A stretch of DNA of 64,000 nucleotides from assembly GCA_022767745.1 (NCBI GenBank), contig JALENN010000009.1, positions 248,001 through 312,000 of the forward strand, written 5' to 3'. Source of the stretch: Alistipes sp. (GTDB taxonomy: Bacteria; Bacteroidota; Bacteroidia; Bacteroidales; Rikenellaceae). Position numbers and translations under genes: made by a program. The stretch's first letter is position 1; each line of letters starts with the position of its first letter. Positions 41,603 to 51,681 of the stretch are shown in pieces. The notes under the pieces were generated by a model that worked only from the letters and a program-made list of their open reading frames with translations, was not told the origin of the DNA and ran no database searches.

Positions 41603-44509
41603 TTATCTCGGGCCGCCGACGGGGGCGCCCATACCGCCCATGCCGGGACGGCGACGGCTGCTGCCGAGGTCGTAGTCGACGATGTTGGTCGAGGCGTTCT
41701 TGCCGAAGCGGCGTATGTTGTAGTTGAACTTGACGCTGAAGTAACGTCCCACGACGCTGTTCCATGCGTTCTGCGTATATCCCGATCCGGTGCTGCGGGC
41801 GAAGGCGGTGTTCTGGTTGAAGATGTCGTTAACGCCCACGAGTATCTCGCCCATCTGGTTGCGGAAGACCTTCTTGCCGATGTAGGCGTTGCAGAGCAGG
41901 TACTGCTCGTTGTAGTCGTTCGTGAAGCCTATGTACTGGTTGTACGAGGCGCTGGCGGTGAAGGTGAAGCCTCCCCAGAGCACGACCTTCAGGTTACCCG
42001 ATGCCGTGTGGTTGAAGTAGCGGTTGGCGGCGCCGCCCGAGGCCAGCGAGTTGTTCGACTTGTAGTACGACCCGTTCCACGAGAGGGTGAAGTCGACATT
42101 CTCCGATATGTTGCTGCCCAGGACGATTCCCGTGTTGTAACTCAGGGTCGAGGCTATGTTCTTCGCGCCGTTGATCAGCGTGGGCGTCTGCGAGTACGAT
42201 ACGCCGGCGCGCAGGTTGAGGTTCGACGAGAGGAAGCCGACGGGAAGGCCGTAGTTGAGGTCGGTGCGCAGGTTCCAGTATCCGTCCATGTTGGTGTAGG
42301 TCGTGTATTGCAGCGGGTTGTAGGTCGTGGTGGTACCGTCGCCGTTGTCAACCTCGATGGTGGTGTTGTAGTCGGTGCTGGTGGTGATGTAGTCCGACGT
42401 GTTCTGCAGCGAGAACATCCACATGAAGGTGCGGCCCTTCTCGACGTTGGAGTTTATGTAGTGGAAGTTGACCATGTTGCTGTACGAGGGGTTCAGCATC
42501 GGGTTACCGCGCGAGATGTACTGTGCGTCCGACACGTCGTAGATGCCCTGCAGGCGCGTGATGCTCGGGTTCTCGGTCATCGAGTTGACGAACAGGCGTA
42601 TGGTGTTCTGCGAGTTGATGTTGAAGTTGCCCATCATGAAGTAGGTGAGGTTGTTGTACGAGTGCGAGATGCGCTCCGACGAGGTGTCGCCGTCGAGTTT
42701 AGAGTACTGATAGTAGAGGTTTGCCGACATGGTGGTCCCGTTCTTCGAGTAGCGTATGCCCGGGCCTACGCGGTGCGTCATGTAGACGCTGTTGTAGGCG
42801 TTCGACAGCGATGCGTCGGGCGTCACGCCCGTTATGTCGTACGACGAGTCGTTGGCGACGTAGGTCTTGTTGTCGCGGTCCTGGTCGTTGTAGGTGAAGC
42901 CGTATTGCATCGACACCTGGGCGTACTTGGCGATGGGTTCCGTGTAGGTCATGTTGGCGCGGAGCGAGAGGGTAGACGACGGGGCCGTCGTGTAGAGGTA
43001 ACGCAGCACGGGCTCGTAGGATACGGTGCCGTCGTCGCCGATGACGGGCAGCGTCTCGATGTTCGAGTGGCTGTAGGTCTCGTTGTCGCCGTTGTTGAAG
43101 TAGTTGATGTTGCCGTCGAGCGTGAGCGTACGTCCGGCCTTGCCCAGGCGTGCACGGTAGATAAGGCCCTCGCTGAGGTTGTAGCCGCGGTTGCGGCCCG
43201 TCGAGGCGTTGTCGATTATGTTGTATCCGCTCTCGCCGGTCTGCGTACCGAAGGTGTTGCTGACGGGGTCGTTGCCCTGGTAGCTGAAGCTCGTGCGCGA
43301 CATGAGCGACTGGTTGGCCGAGATGTCCCAGTCGAGCTTGGCATTGAAACGGTGGTTGGCATTGAGCGTCTGCGAGAGCCCCGACGTCGAGAGGGTGTCG
43401 ATGGGCGAGGGCGACTCGTACCACTTGATTATCTGCGACAGGTTATCGGTGTTGGTGCGGTTGTAGAAGTAGCTTCCCTCGAAACGCACCTTGTCGTTCT
43501 TGCCCCACGAGGTGGTGAGGTTGGCACCGATCGAGGCCACGTCGGCCACGCCGCTTTGGGCGCTGCCCATGCGCGAGCCTACGCCGCGGCCCATGCCGCC
43601 GCCACGGCCCATGCCGCCGCCCGAGACGCCAAGGATATCCTCGAAGCCGAAGTTCGTCTGATTGACGTTGTTCAGCAGGCCGATGAGCGTCAGGCGCGAG
43701 CGGCCCTGGAAGAAGTTGACGTTACCGCCGACCATGTATTTGTTCGCAGCCGTCACCTCGTCGGTGTCGGGCTGGTAGCCGTAGCCGGCATATACCTGTC
43801 CGAAGATACCCTGGCGCATGTTCTCGTGCGTGACGATGTTGATGGCCTTGTATCCCTCGCCGTCGTCCATGCCCGAGAACTCGGCATTGTCGCTGAGCTT
43901 GTTGTATACCTCGATGTTCTTCACGGCCTCGGCGGGCAGCGACTTTATCGCCGTCGATACGTCCTCGCCGAAGAACTCCTTGCCGTCGACGAAGATCTTC
44001 TTTACCTCCTCGCCCTGAGCCTCGACCGTGCCGTCGGTGACGGTTATGCCCGGCATCTTCTTCAGCAGGCCCTCGACATCGGCGTCGGCCGCAACCTTGA
44101 ACGCCTCGGCGTTGTAGCTCACCGTATCGCCCTTCTGTGAGGTACGCATCGTCTTCACCTCCTTTACGACGGTCTCGATCTTGGTGGTCGACTCGGTTAT
44201 GGCTATGCGTCCGAGGTCGGTGGTGGCGGCCTCGATCTTGAACGTGTACTCCTTGTCCTCATACCCGAGGAACGAGATGACCATCTTGTACTCGCCGTAT
44301 TCCAGGCCGCTTATTGTGGTGGCACCCTCGTATCCCGAGGTGAAGTAGCTCTTCTTCTCGGCATCGTCGGCGGGCGTGATCTCGATCACGGCACCGGCTA
44401 TGCCTTGGTCGTTTGCAGCGTCGGTGACGGTGAGGCTCACCTTGCCGCTTTCGGCGTGTGCCGCGATCGTAACGGCGGCACAGATAATGGTCAGGATTAA
44501 CTTTTTCAT
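41603..44509 (-). CDS. TonB-dependent receptor-like outer-membrane protein (OMP beta-barrel family)
   Basis: The 968-residue protein has a signal peptide (MKKLILTIICAAVTIAAHA), a carboxypeptidase-regulatory-like domain (about 22-100, SLTVTDAANDQGIAGAVIEI), a plug-like domain (about 125-220, VEGLLKKMPGITVTDGTVEA and KKIFVDGKEFFGEDV) and a barrel of the OMP_b-brl_3 type ending before a short Pro/Gly/Arg-rich tail. A loop near residues 295-320 is a Gly-Met-Arg repeat (GGGMGRGGGMGRG). There is no SusD partner. Members of this group are often single genes of unknown ligand; a role in peptide or metal uptake, or surface assembly, is possible. A -7-like TAATTTTG lies at 44561-44554. Confidence 0.88.
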   Translation of the reverse strand: MKKLILTIICAAVTIAAHAESGKVSLTVTDAANDQGIAGAVIEITPADDAEKKSYFTSGYEGATTISGLEYGEYKMVISFLGYEDKEYTFKIEAATTDLGRIAITESTTKIETVVKEVKTMRTSQKGDTVSYNAEAFKVAADADVEGLLKKMPGITVTDGTVEAQGEEVKKIFVDGKEFFGEDVSTAIKSLPAEAVKNIEVYNKLSDNAEFSGMDDGEGYKAINIVTHENMRQGIFGQVYAGYGYQPDTDEVTAANKYMVGGNVNFFQGRSRLTLIGLLNNVNQTNFGFEDILGVSGGGMGRGGGMGRGVGSRMGSAQSGVADVASIGANLTTSWGKNDKVRFEGSYFYNRTNTDNLSQIIKWYESPSPIDTLSTSGLSQTLNANHRFNAKLDWDISANQSLMSRTSFSYQGNDPVSNTFGTQTGESGYNIIDNASTGRNRGYNLSEGLIYRARLGKAGRTLTLDGNINYFNNGDNETYSHSNIETLPVIGDDGTVSYEPVLRYLYTTAPSSTLSLRANMTYTEPIAKYAQVSMQYGFTYNDQDRDNKTYVANDSSYDITGVTPDASLSNAYNSVYMTHRVGPGIRYSKNGTTMSANLYYQYSKLDGDTSSERISHSYNNLTYFMMGNFNINSQNTIRLFVNSMTENPSITRLQGIYDVSDAQYISRGNPMLNPSYSNMVNFHYINSNVEKGRTFMWMFSLQNTSDYITTSTDYNTTIEVDNGDGTTTTYNPLQYTTYTNMDGYWNLRTDLNYGLPVGFLSSNLNLRAGVSYSQTPTLINGAKNIASTLSYNTGIVLGSNISENVDFTLSWNGSYYKSNNSLASGGAANRYFNHTASGNLKVVLWGGFTFTASASYNQYIGFTNDYNEQYLLCNAYIGKKVFRNQMGEILVGVNDIFNQNTAFARSTGSGYTQNAWNSVVGRYFSVKFNYNIRRFGKNASTNIVDYDLGSSRRRPGMGGMGAPVGGPR

Positions 44510-44836
44510 CTTATAATGGAGTTTGTTGTTGTCGTTGGACTTCTTTTACGACACAAAATTAACTCCACCGCGCCACCCCGTGTGACGCCCTGTCGGCCAA
44601 ACGCCCGAACGCGGCGCCGGACCGGCAGCAGCGTCGGGTGAACCGACTCGGCATCTGCGGCCGGCAGTGCTCCGCTGCGGGTGAAACGGTAATTGAGAAA
44701 GGATGAAATGACCGGAATGTTGTATTATTGACCCTTTTCGTCGGTGCGGAAAACAGAACAGCCGCACCTTTTTGGGGTGCGGCTGTTGCCGTATCGGTAT
44801 CTCCGCGTCACGCATTGCCCGTGACGGTACGGAGTG
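44510..44836 (-). other. Intergenic region between frdB and the outer-membrane protein gene
   Basis: The 327-base gap holds the candidate -7 box TAATTTTG for the outer-membrane protein gene (44561-44554, minus strand) and the frdB terminator at 44757-44787. Nothing else was recognised in the GC-rich middle part. Confidence 0.5.
44757..44787 (-). terminator. Terminator of the frdCAB operon
   Basis: AACAGCCGCACC (44757-44768) pairs with GGTGCGGCTGTT (44776-44787). On the minus strand CTGTTTTCC follows. Confidence 0.75.
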
Positions 44837-45580
44837 TTAGTCCTTGAACTTGGCCGAGAGGAACTCGCGGTTCAGGCGGGCGATGTGCGTAATCGAGATC
44901 GACTTGGGGCACTCGGCCTGGCATGCGCCGGTGTTGGTGCAGTTACCGAAGCCCAGCTCGTCCATCTTGGCAACCATGGCCTTTGCACGGCGTGCGCCCT
45001 CTACTCGGCCCTGCGGCAGCTTGGCCAGCGACGATACGCGTGCTGCCACGAAGAGCATTGCCGAACCGTTCTTGCAGGTTGCGGCGCAGGCACCGCAGCC
45101 GATGCAGGCAGCGGCATCCATGCTCTCGTCGGCATCCTTCTTGGGGATGGGTATTGCGTTGCCGTCGGGCACCGAGTTGGTACGTACCGAGATGAAACCT
45201 CCGGCCTGGAGAATCTGGTCGTATGCGCTGCGGTTCACTACGAGGTCCTTGATCACGGGGAACGCAGCCGAACGCCACGGCTCGATGGTGATGGTCTCGC
45301 CGTCCTTGAACTTGCGCATGTAGAGCTGGCAGGTGGTTACGGCCTGCTCGGGACCGTGCGCGTGGCCGTTGATGTGCATCGAACACATACCGCAGATACC
45401 CTCGCGGCAGTCATGGTCGAAAGCCACGGGCTCCTTGCCCTCGTGAACGAGGTTGTTGTTCAGAATATCCATCATCTCGAGGAACGACGTGTCGGGCGAG
45501 ATACCCTCTACGTGGTACGTTTCGAATGCTCCCTTCGATTTAGCGTCCTTTTGACGCCATATCTTTAATTTGAAATTCAT
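44837..45580 (-). CDS. frdB: Fumarate reductase / succinate dehydrogenase iron-sulfur subunit
   Basis: The 247-residue subunit transfers electrons between the quinone-reactive cytochrome b and the flavoprotein. It has the [2Fe-2S] motif [19 protein letters not shown], then [14 protein letters not shown] and [13 protein letters not shown] for the remaining clusters. In the latter two, Thr and Gly-Ala replacements give the [3Fe-4S] pattern expected. It is the last gene of frdCAB (32 bases after frdA). In anaerobic Bacteroidales this complex reduces fumarate to succinate with menaquinol. The start at 45580 ([10 protein letters not shown]) matches homologues; an in-frame codon further upstream is unlikely. 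Confidence 0.96.
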   Translation of the reverse strand: MNFKLKIWRQKDAKSKGAFETYHVEGISPDTSFLEMMDILNNNLVHEGKEPVAFDHDCREGICGMCSMHINGHAHGPEQAVTTCQLYMRKFKDGETITIEPWRSAAFPVIKDLVVNRSAYDQILQAGGFISVRTNSVPDGNAIPIPKKDADESMDAAACIGCGACAATCKNGSAMLFVAARVSSLAKLPQGRVEGARRAKAMVAKMDELGFGNCTNTGACQAECPKSISITHIARLNREFLSAKFKD

Positions 45581-45612
45581 TGTTCGATTGTTATTAAAGT
45601 TCAACGTCAAAA

Positions 45613-47559
45613 TTAATCCTTGTAGTTACGCTGTGCGGGGTGTACGAACTCGAAGTTCAGCGGCTCCTTGGTCATCTCGGGCTCGTTGTCCATGCCCTTG
45701 TACTCCCAAACGGCGGCGTAAACGAAGTTCTCGTCGTCACGCTTTGCCTCGCCCTCCTCGGTCTGGTGCTCGACACGGAAGTGGCCGCCGCACGACTCCT
45801 CACGCATGAGGGCGTCGCGAGCCATGAGCTCGCCCAGCTCGAGGAAGTCGGCCAGACGCAGTGCCTTCTCCAGCTCCACGTTGAACGAATCGGCCGTGCC
45901 TACGAGCTTCAGGTCGCTCCAGAACTCCTTGCGCAGGGCCTTGATCTCGGTGATGGCTCTTTCGAGCGACTCCTTGGTGCGGGCCATACCCACGTTCTCC
46001 CACATGATGTGGCCGAGACGCTTGTGTATGTCGTCCACCGACTGCTTTCCCTTGATAGCGAAGAGCTTGGCGATCTTGTCCTTTACTGCCTTCTCGGCCT
46101 CGTCGAAGGCTGCGGTCTTGGTGTCGACCTTCGGAGCCTGGATCTTGTGCGAGAGGTAGTCGCCGATGGTGTAGGGCAGTACGAAGTATCCGTCTGCCAG
46201 ACCCTGCATCAGGGCCGACGCTCCCAGACGGTTTGCACCGTGGTCCGAGAAGTTGGCCTCGCCGATGGCGTAGAGACCCGGGATGGTGGTCATAAGGTTG
46301 TAGTCAACCCATATACCGCCCATGGTATAGTGTACGGCGGGGAATATCTGCATCGGCTGCTCGTAGGGATCCACGTCGGTGATCTCCTTGTACATGTCGA
46401 ACAGGTTGCCGTAACGCTGCTTGATGACATCCTTGCCCAGACGCTCGATGGCGGTCTTGAAGTCGAGGAATACGGCCAGACCGGTCTCGTTCACGCCGAA
46501 GCCTGCGTCGCAGCGCTCCTTGGCGGCACGCGAAGCCACGTCGCGCGGAACGAGGTTACCGAAGGCGGGGTAGCGGCGCTCCAGATAGTAGTCGCGGTCG
46601 CCCTCGGCGATATCCGACGGCTGCTTGCGGCCCTCGCGGATGGCCTTCACGTCCTCGATCTTCTTGGGAACCCAGATACGGCCGTCGTTACGCAGCGACT
46701 CCGACATAAGGGTCAGCTTCGACTGCTGGTCGCCGTGTACGGGGATACAGGTGGGGTGGATCTGCGTGAAGCAGGGGTTGGCGAAGCCGGCACCCTTGCG
46801 GTAGCACTGGAATGCGGCCGAGCCGTTCGAAGCCATGGCGTTGGTCGAGAGGAAGAATACGTTGCCGTATCCGCCCGTTGCGATAACCACGGCGTGGGCG
46901 CCGTGACGCTCGATCTCGCCGGTTACGAGGTTGCGGGCGATAATACCGCGGGCCTCACCGTTCTCTATTACGATGTCGAGCATCTCGTGACGCGGGTAGC
47001 TCTTTACCGTACCTGCTGCGATCTCCTTGTTGAGAGCGGCGTATGCGCCGAGCAGCAGCTGCTGACCGGTCTGGCCGCGGGCATAGAACGTACGCGATAC
47101 CTGCGCGCCACCGAACGAACGGTTGGCCAGCAGACCGCCGTACTCGCGTGCGAAGGGAACACCCTGAGCCACGCACTGGTCGATGATGAGGTTCGAAACC
47201 TCGGCCAGACGGTAAACGTTGGCCTCGCGTGCGCGGTAGTCACCTCCCTTGATGGTATCGTAGAAGAGGCGGTAAACCGAGTCGTTGTCGTTCTGGTAGT
47301 TCTTCGCTGCGTTGATACCGCCCTGAGCTGCGATCGAGTGGGCGCGGCGCGGCGAGTCCTGAATGCAGAACACCTTGACGTTATATCCGAGTTCTCCGAG
47401 CGAAGCGGCTGCCGATGCGCCTCCCAGACCCGTACCTACGATTATGATGTCGAGCTTGCGCTTGTTGGCGGGGCTCACGACTTTGATGGCCGCCTTGTGG
47501 TTGCTCCACTTCTGAGACAACTCGCCGGCGGGGATTTTAGAATCTAACTTTAAGGCCAT
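45613..47559 (-). CDS. frdA: Fumarate reductase / succinate dehydrogenase flavoprotein subunit
   Basis: The catalytic subunit (648 residues) carries covalent FAD and the dicarboxylate site. The FAD motif [20 protein letters not shown] lies at about 39-58; the [14 protein letters not shown] segment carries the conserved flavin-site region, preceded by the PRRAHS histidine. [15 protein letters not shown], the active-site [15 protein letters not shown] and [19 protein letters not shown] follow. This long form with the PRRAHS segment is the Bacteroidetes/epsilon-proteobacterial/actinobacterial SdhA type. It is flanked by frdC (38 bases) and frdB (32 bases). Direction in the cell is mainly fumarate reduction to succinate. 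Confidence 0.97.
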   Translation of the reverse strand: MALKLDSKIPAGELSQKWSNHKAAIKVVSPANKRKLDIIIVGTGLGGASAAASLGELGYNVKVFCIQDSPRRAHSIAAQGGINAAKNYQNDNDSVYRLFYDTIKGGDYRAREANVYRLAEVSNLIIDQCVAQGVPFAREYGGLLANRSFGGAQVSRTFYARGQTGQQLLLGAYAALNKEIAAGTVKSYPRHEMLDIVIENGEARGIIARNLVTGEIERHGAHAVVIATGGYGNVFFLSTNAMASNGSAAFQCYRKGAGFANPCFTQIHPTCIPVHGDQQSKLTLMSESLRNDGRIWVPKKIEDVKAIREGRKQPSDIAEGDRDYYLERRYPAFGNLVPRDVASRAAKERCDAGFGVNETGLAVFLDFKTAIERLGKDVIKQRYGNLFDMYKEITDVDPYEQPMQIFPAVHYTMGGIWVDYNLMTTIPGLYAIGEANFSDHGANRLGASALMQGLADGYFVLPYTIGDYLSHKIQAPKVDTKTAAFDEAEKAVKDKIAKLFAIKGKQSVDDIHKRLGHIMWENVGMARTKESLERAITEIKALRKEFWSDLKLVGTADSFNVELEKALRLADFLELGELMARDALMREESCGGHFRVEHQTEEGEAKRDDENFVYAAVWEYKGMDNEPEMTKEPLNFEFVHPAQRNYKD

Positions 47560-47597
47560 ATTCTTTGTTTTTTAATTGTTCAAGTGAAAAGCTCTCA

Positions 47598-48320
47598 TTA
47601 AAGGCAACCGCCGCAAGCCGAGCAGCCGCCGCACAGGCTATATACGAAGTATACCAGCACTACGGCCATGAAGCCCAGTACGATGATGGTGGCGAAGATG
47701 TTAGAGATGCACTTCAGGCGGGGATACCACGTGTCGTTAGCCCAGCCTACGGTCTGGAACATCGACCAGATACCGTGCGTGAGGTGGAGCCACAGGGCGC
47801 CGAGCCAGATGATGTAGAGCACCACATAGTACCACTGCGAGAAGGTGTAGGCTACCAGCGTTGCGCCGTCGTGGGCCGATACCGTCATTCCGCCAACGAC
47901 CGAACTTTCGTTGCCCATGATCTCAACGAGCTGCATCTTGCTCCAGAAGTTGAGGAGGTGGAGCAGCAGGCCGAGAACCACGATCACACCCAGTACGAGC
48001 ATGTTTTTCGATGCCCACTCCACGCCCGGCTCGTTTACCGTAACGGCATAACGCTGCGTACCGCGGGCACGGTAGTTGTTAAGGGTGAGGATCAGCGCGT
48101 AGACGAAGTGCAGGACTACCAGCACGGCCAGGCCGACCGTTCCGGCCAGAGCGTACCAGTTGGCGCCGAGGAATTCACAGACCATGTTGTAACCTTCGGG
48201 TGAGATGATGGCCACCAGGTTCATTGACATGTGGAAGAGAAGGAAGAGAACGAGGCAACAACCCGTCACACTCATCACCAGCTTCTTTCCGAGAGATGAA
48301 TTGCATAAAAAACAGCTCAT
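47598..48320 (-). CDS. frdC: Fumarate reductase cytochrome b subunit
   Basis: The 240-residue membrane anchor has five hydrophobic helices and the histidines expected for two b hemes (LFHMSMNL, LHFVYALIL, LLHLLNFWS, HLTHGIWSM). It oxidises menaquinol and feeds FrdB. The start at 48320 (MSCFLCNSSLGKK) was chosen from homologues. The C-terminus is odd: after the last helix the protein ends SLCGGCSACGGCL, with four cysteines in 13 residues, which could bind a metal or cluster. It is the first gene of the operon and has a well-formed promoter. Confidence 0.94.
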   Translation of the reverse strand: MSCFLCNSSLGKKLVMSVTGCCLVLFLLFHMSMNLVAIISPEGYNMVCEFLGANWYALAGTVGLAVLVVLHFVYALILTLNNYRARGTQRYAVTVNEPGVEWASKNMLVLGVIVVLGLLLHLLNFWSKMQLVEIMGNESSVVGGMTVSAHDGATLVAYTFSQWYYVVLYIIWLGALWLHLTHGIWSMFQTVGWANDTWYPRLKCISNIFATIIVLGFMAVVLVYFVYSLCGGCSACGGCL

Positions 48321-48372
48321 AATTTTCAGATTTTGTTTATTTTTGTTTGTGAAAATGTTTCTCAAGGCATCG

Positions 48373-48402
48373 CAAAGATAGTAATTGTTTGCAGAATAAC
48401 AA
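48373..48402 (-). promoter_or_regulatory. Promoter of frdCAB
   Basis: On the minus strand TTG (48402-48400), a 19-base spacer and TATCTTTG (48380-48373). The leader to frdC is about 45 bases. Confidence 0.8.
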
Positions 48403-48451
48403 TAGCGTGAGGCTCATAAATCTTTTGCGGCCTGTTTTATAGGACCTTGTT

Positions 48452-49000
48452 ATGAAAAAAAATACCATTCGCGCCGCCGTTCGCACGCTTGTGGCGGATA
48501 TCGGCGGGGCGGAGCGCGTGCGACAGTCGCAGGTTGTGGCGGCGCGTCTGGAGCGTATCGTTCGCCGTCGCGGCGCCGCGACGGTGGCGCTCTTCGCGCC
48601 TCTGCGCGACGAGGTGGACATCGCCCCGCTTGCGGAGCGTATGGGTGATCTGCGTATCGTGTTGCCGCGTGTGGACGATACGCCCGAGGGTGAGCCGAAC
48701 ATGGAGTTCTACGATTACCGGGCCGACGCCATGGCCGACGGCGCCTATGGCATACGCGAGCCGCAGGGCGGCGAGGCATGCCGCGCCTCGGACATCGACC
48801 TCATGGTGGTGCCGGGCATGGCCTTCACGCGCGACGGCCGCCGTTTGGGACGCGGCAAGGGCTATTACGACCGCTATCTTGCGCGCGAGGGATTCCACGC
48901 ATGGTGCGTCGGCGTCTGCTTCGATTGTCAGGTTGTGGACGACCTCCCGTGCGACGAGTACGACCGCCGTGTCGACGAGGTCGTGGCGGCGGGCCTGTGA
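48452..49000 (+). CDS. 5-formyltetrahydrofolate cyclo-ligase
   Basis: The 182-residue enzyme converts 5-formyl-THF to 5,10-methenyl-THF with ATP, recovering a storage folate. KKNTIRAAVRTLVAD at the start is the substrate/ATP-binding helix, and the C-terminal GRRLGRGKGYYDRYLAR is the family P-loop-like signature. DLMVVPGMAFTRDG precedes it. It is divergent from frdCAB and probably monocistronic; a hairpin at 49075-49101 lies between it and uvrC. It joins thyA and folA, 21 kb away, in folate metabolism. Confidence 0.93.
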   Translation: MKKNTIRAAVRTLVADIGGAERVRQSQVVAARLERIVRRRGAATVALFAPLRDEVDIAPLAERMGDLRIVLPRVDDTPEGEPNMEFYDYRADAMADGAYGIREPQGGEACRASDIDLMVVPGMAFTRDGRRLGRGKGYYDRYLAREGFHAWCVGVCFDCQVVDDLPCDEYDRRVDEVVAAGL

Positions 49001-49074
49001 CGCATTATAAATAAGGTGCGGCCGTGACGTTATGCCGGCCACCTGCGGCCCGTGCTGGCGCGGCGGGCAAAAAA

Positions 49075-49117
49075 ATCGGGCAAGCCTTTTTTCTGCCCGA
49101 TCGTTTCACTACCTTTG
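49075..49117 (+). promoter_or_regulatory. Hairpin followed by the uvrC promoter
   Basis: ATCGGGCA (49075-49082) pairs with TGCCCGAT (49094-49101), probably ending transcripts from the cyclo-ligase gene. TACCTTTG (49110-49117) then lies 5 bases before the uvrC ATG, predicting a leaderless mRNA. The -33 position is T-rich. Confidence 0.5.
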
Positions 49118-49122
49118 TATTC

Positions 49123-50988
49123 ATGAGCCAACAGCAGCAGGATACACTCAAGGCGCAGGTCGCCGCATTGCCGCTCTCGCCGGGAGTCTACCAGTTCGTC
49201 GACAAGAACGGCACGATCATCTATGTCGGCAAGGCCAAGTCGTTGCGCAAGCGAGTCTCGTCGTATTTCGTGCAGAGCCGCGACCACACGCCCAAGGTGC
49301 GGGTGCTCGTGAAGCAGATAGTTGAGATACGCCACTTCGTCGTTAACAGCGAGCAGGATGCCCTTCTGCTGGAGAACTCGCTGATAAAGACCCTACAACC
49401 CCGATACAACATACTCCTTAAGGACGACAAGACCTACCCGTGGATCGTCATCCGCCGCGAGCCTTTCCCGCGCGTGGAGTCGACGCGGCAGCTGCGGCAC
49501 GACGGGTCGCAGTATTTCGGGCCCTACGGGTCGGTGTCGATGCAGCGCTCGAGTCTGGAGTTCATCCGCGAGGTCATACCGTTGCGTACATGCAAGCTCA
49601 ACCTCTCGCCGCAGGCCGTGGCGCGGGGGCGCTACGGGGTGTGCCTACAGTACCATATCGGCAACTGCAAGGGCCCATGCGTCGGGGCACAGAGCGAGCA
49701 GGAGTACGATTCGATGGTCGAGATGGTGAAACAGGTGCTGCGCGGCGACCTGCGTCCCGTGCGCCGCTATCTCGAACAGAATATGCAGGAGGCGGCCGCG
49801 GCGCTTAAGTTCGAGGCGGCGCAGCGGTTCAAGCAGCGTATCGACGCGCTGGACAACTATCAGAGCCGCTCGGTCATCGTGAGCGCCAGGATCGTCGACT
49901 GCGACGTCTTCTCGCTGCTGGAGGACGACGACGTGGTGTACTGCAACTTTATCCGCCTGCGCCACGGCTCGGTTGTGGCGCTGCATACGGTGAAGCTGAG
50001 CCCCGGCGTCGAGACCTCGCAGGCTGAGATGCTGACGATGGCCATACAGTACGTCGTGGACAACATCTCGCACGATCTCTCGCGCGAGGTCATCGTGCCG
50101 CTGCTGCCCTCGACGACGCTGCTCTTCGACAAGGTGGTCTTCACGGTGCCCAAGCGCGGCGAGAAGGCCGAGCTGCTGGAGTTCTCGCTCAAGAGTGCGC
50201 GCATATACCGCGCCGAGCAGATGAAGAACCTCGAAATAAAGAACCCCGAACGACATACCGAGCGGCTGATGAACGCCATGCAGCGCGAGCTGCACCTCGA
50301 CCGCCAGCCGCGGCATATCGAGTGCTTCGACAACTCGAACCTGCAGGGCACCAATCCCGTGGCCTCGTGCGTTGTGTTCCGCGACGGTCGCCCCTCGCGC
50401 AGGGAGTACCGCCACTTCAACATCAAGACGGTGGTGGGCCCCGACGACTTCGCCTCGATGCGCGAGATTGTCCACCGACGCTATTCGCGCCTGCTGGAGG
50501 AGGGGGCCGAGCTGCCCGACCTGATCATCGTCGACGGCGGCAAGGGACAGCTGTCGAGCGCCTACGAGGTGCTGTGCGAGCTGGGCATCGAGCATCGGGT
50601 GCCTATCGTGGGCCTGGCGAAGCGTATCGAGGAGATATTCTTCCCGGGCGACCCCATGCCCTATTACCTGAGCCGCACGGGCGAGCCGCTGAAGGTGGTG
50701 TGCCACATACGCGACGAGGCGCACCGTTTCGGCATCACGTTCCACCGCCAGAAGCGAAGCAAGGCGTTTATCGACAGCGAGCTGGAACACATACGCGGCA
50801 TCGGCGCCAAGAGTGTGAACGACCTTATGCGCCATTTCCGCACGGTGTCGAAGATCGGCGCGGCCACGCAGGCCGAGCTGGCCGCCGTGGTGGGCGAGGC
50901 GCGTGCACGCGCCGTGTACGGCCATTTCCACGGCGGGGAGTCACAAACCAATGATGAAACTTCGGAAAATGGAAAAGAGAACGAGTAG
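49123..50988 (+). CDS. uvrC: Excinuclease ABC subunit C
   Basis: UvrC makes both incisions in nucleotide excision repair with UvrAB. The 621-residue protein has the N-terminal GIY-YIG nuclease (LPLSPGVYQFVDKNGTIIYV, about 12-90), a UvrB-interacting UVR motif region (about 200-240), the RNase-H-like second nuclease (IECFDNSNLQGTNPVASCVV and DLIIVDGGKGQLSSA) and a C-terminal helix-hairpin-helix (HIRGIGAKSVNDLMRHF). The start at 49123 is supported by the adjacent -7 box; in-frame codons upstream would overlap the promoter. The 3' end overlaps the next gene by 20 bases. Confidence 0.97.
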   Translation: MSQQQQDTLKAQVAALPLSPGVYQFVDKNGTIIYVGKAKSLRKRVSSYFVQSRDHTPKVRVLVKQIVEIRHFVVNSEQDALLLENSLIKTLQPRYNILLKDDKTYPWIVIRREPFPRVESTRQLRHDGSQYFGPYGSVSMQRSSLEFIREVIPLRTCKLNLSPQAVARGRYGVCLQYHIGNCKGPCVGAQSEQEYDSMVEMVKQVLRGDLRPVRRYLEQNMQEAAAALKFEAAQRFKQRIDALDNYQSRSVIVSARIVDCDVFSLLEDDDVVYCNFIRLRHGSVVALHTVKLSPGVETSQAEMLTMAIQYVVDNISHDLSREVIVPLLPSTTLLFDKVVFTVPKRGEKAELLEFSLKSARIYRAEQMKNLEIKNPERHTERLMNAMQRELHLDRQPRHIECFDNSNLQGTNPVASCVVFRDGRPSRREYRHFNIKTVVGPDDFASMREIVHRRYSRLLEEGAELPDLIIVDGGKGQLSSAYEVLCELGIEHRVPIVGLAKRIEEIFFPGDPMPYYLSRTGEPLKVVCHIRDEAHRFGITFHRQKRSKAFIDSELEHIRGIGAKSVNDLMRHFRTVSKIGAATQAELAAVVGEARARAVYGHFHGGESQTNDETSENGKENE

Positions 50989-51643
50989 ATACGAATACCT
51001 GCTGTGGGACCTCGACGGCACGTTGACCGACCCCGCCGTAGGCATAACCACGGCGGCGCAGCTGGCTCTGCGGCGCAGCGGCATCGAGGTGGAGGACCGC
51101 CGCGAACTGTGCAAGTTCATCGGGCCGCCGCTGATGGACTCCTTCCGCGACTTCTACGGTTTTACGGAGGAGCAGTCGTCGCGCGCATGCCAGTATTTCC
51201 GCGACTATTACAACGTGACGGGACTCTTCGAGAACGAGATGTACGAGGGTATCGACCTGCTGCTGGACCGCCTTGCGGAGGCGGGATACAAGCTCTATGT
51301 GGCCACGTCGAAGCCCGAGCCGATTGCGCGGCAGGTGCTCGAACACTTCGATCTGGCGCGGCGGTTCCTCTTCATCGGGGCCGACACGACGGAGCACCTG
51401 CGCCCGAACAAGGCCGCCGTCATCGAGTATGTGCTGGAGAGCTGCGGCCTTTCCGACAAGCGGTCGCGCACGGTGATGATAGGCGACCGCATGCACGACG
51501 TCGTGGGGGCGCGCAAGGCGGGTATCGACTCGATAGGCGTACTCTACGGTTACGGATCGGCCGAGGAGATGCACCGCTACGGTGCTACGGCCACGGCAGC
51601 TGATGTCGATGCGCTTGCGCGGCTGCTGCTTGCCGTGGAGTGA
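50969..51643 (+). CDS. HAD-superfamily phosphatase (phosphoglycolate-phosphatase-like)
   Basis: The protein of about 224 residues has HAD motif I DLDGTLTDPAVGITTAAQLA, motif II YVATSKPEPIA, motif III near RPNKAAVIEYVLE and motif IV VMIGDRMHDVVGARKAGID. A four-helix cap lies at about 25-90. Such enzymes remove phosphate from small molecules such as phosphoglycolate, which arises from 3'-ends during DNA repair. Its overlap with uvrC (20 bases; in-frame ATGs at 50951 and 50954 would give more) makes cotranscription certain and a repair-linked role attractive, but specificity is unproven. Confidence 0.85.
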   Translation: MEKRTSRYEYLLWDLDGTLTDPAVGITTAAQLALRRSGIEVEDRRELCKFIGPPLMDSFRDFYGFTEEQSSRACQYFRDYYNVTGLFENEMYEGIDLLLDRLAEAGYKLYVATSKPEPIARQVLEHFDLARRFLFIGADTTEHLRPNKAAVIEYVLESCGLSDKRSRTVMIGDRMHDVVGARKAGIDSIGVLYGYGSAEEMHRYGATATAADVDALARLLLAVE

Positions 51644-51681
51644 TGCCGTGACGAACAGCCAACCCCGAAAACCTTATAACC

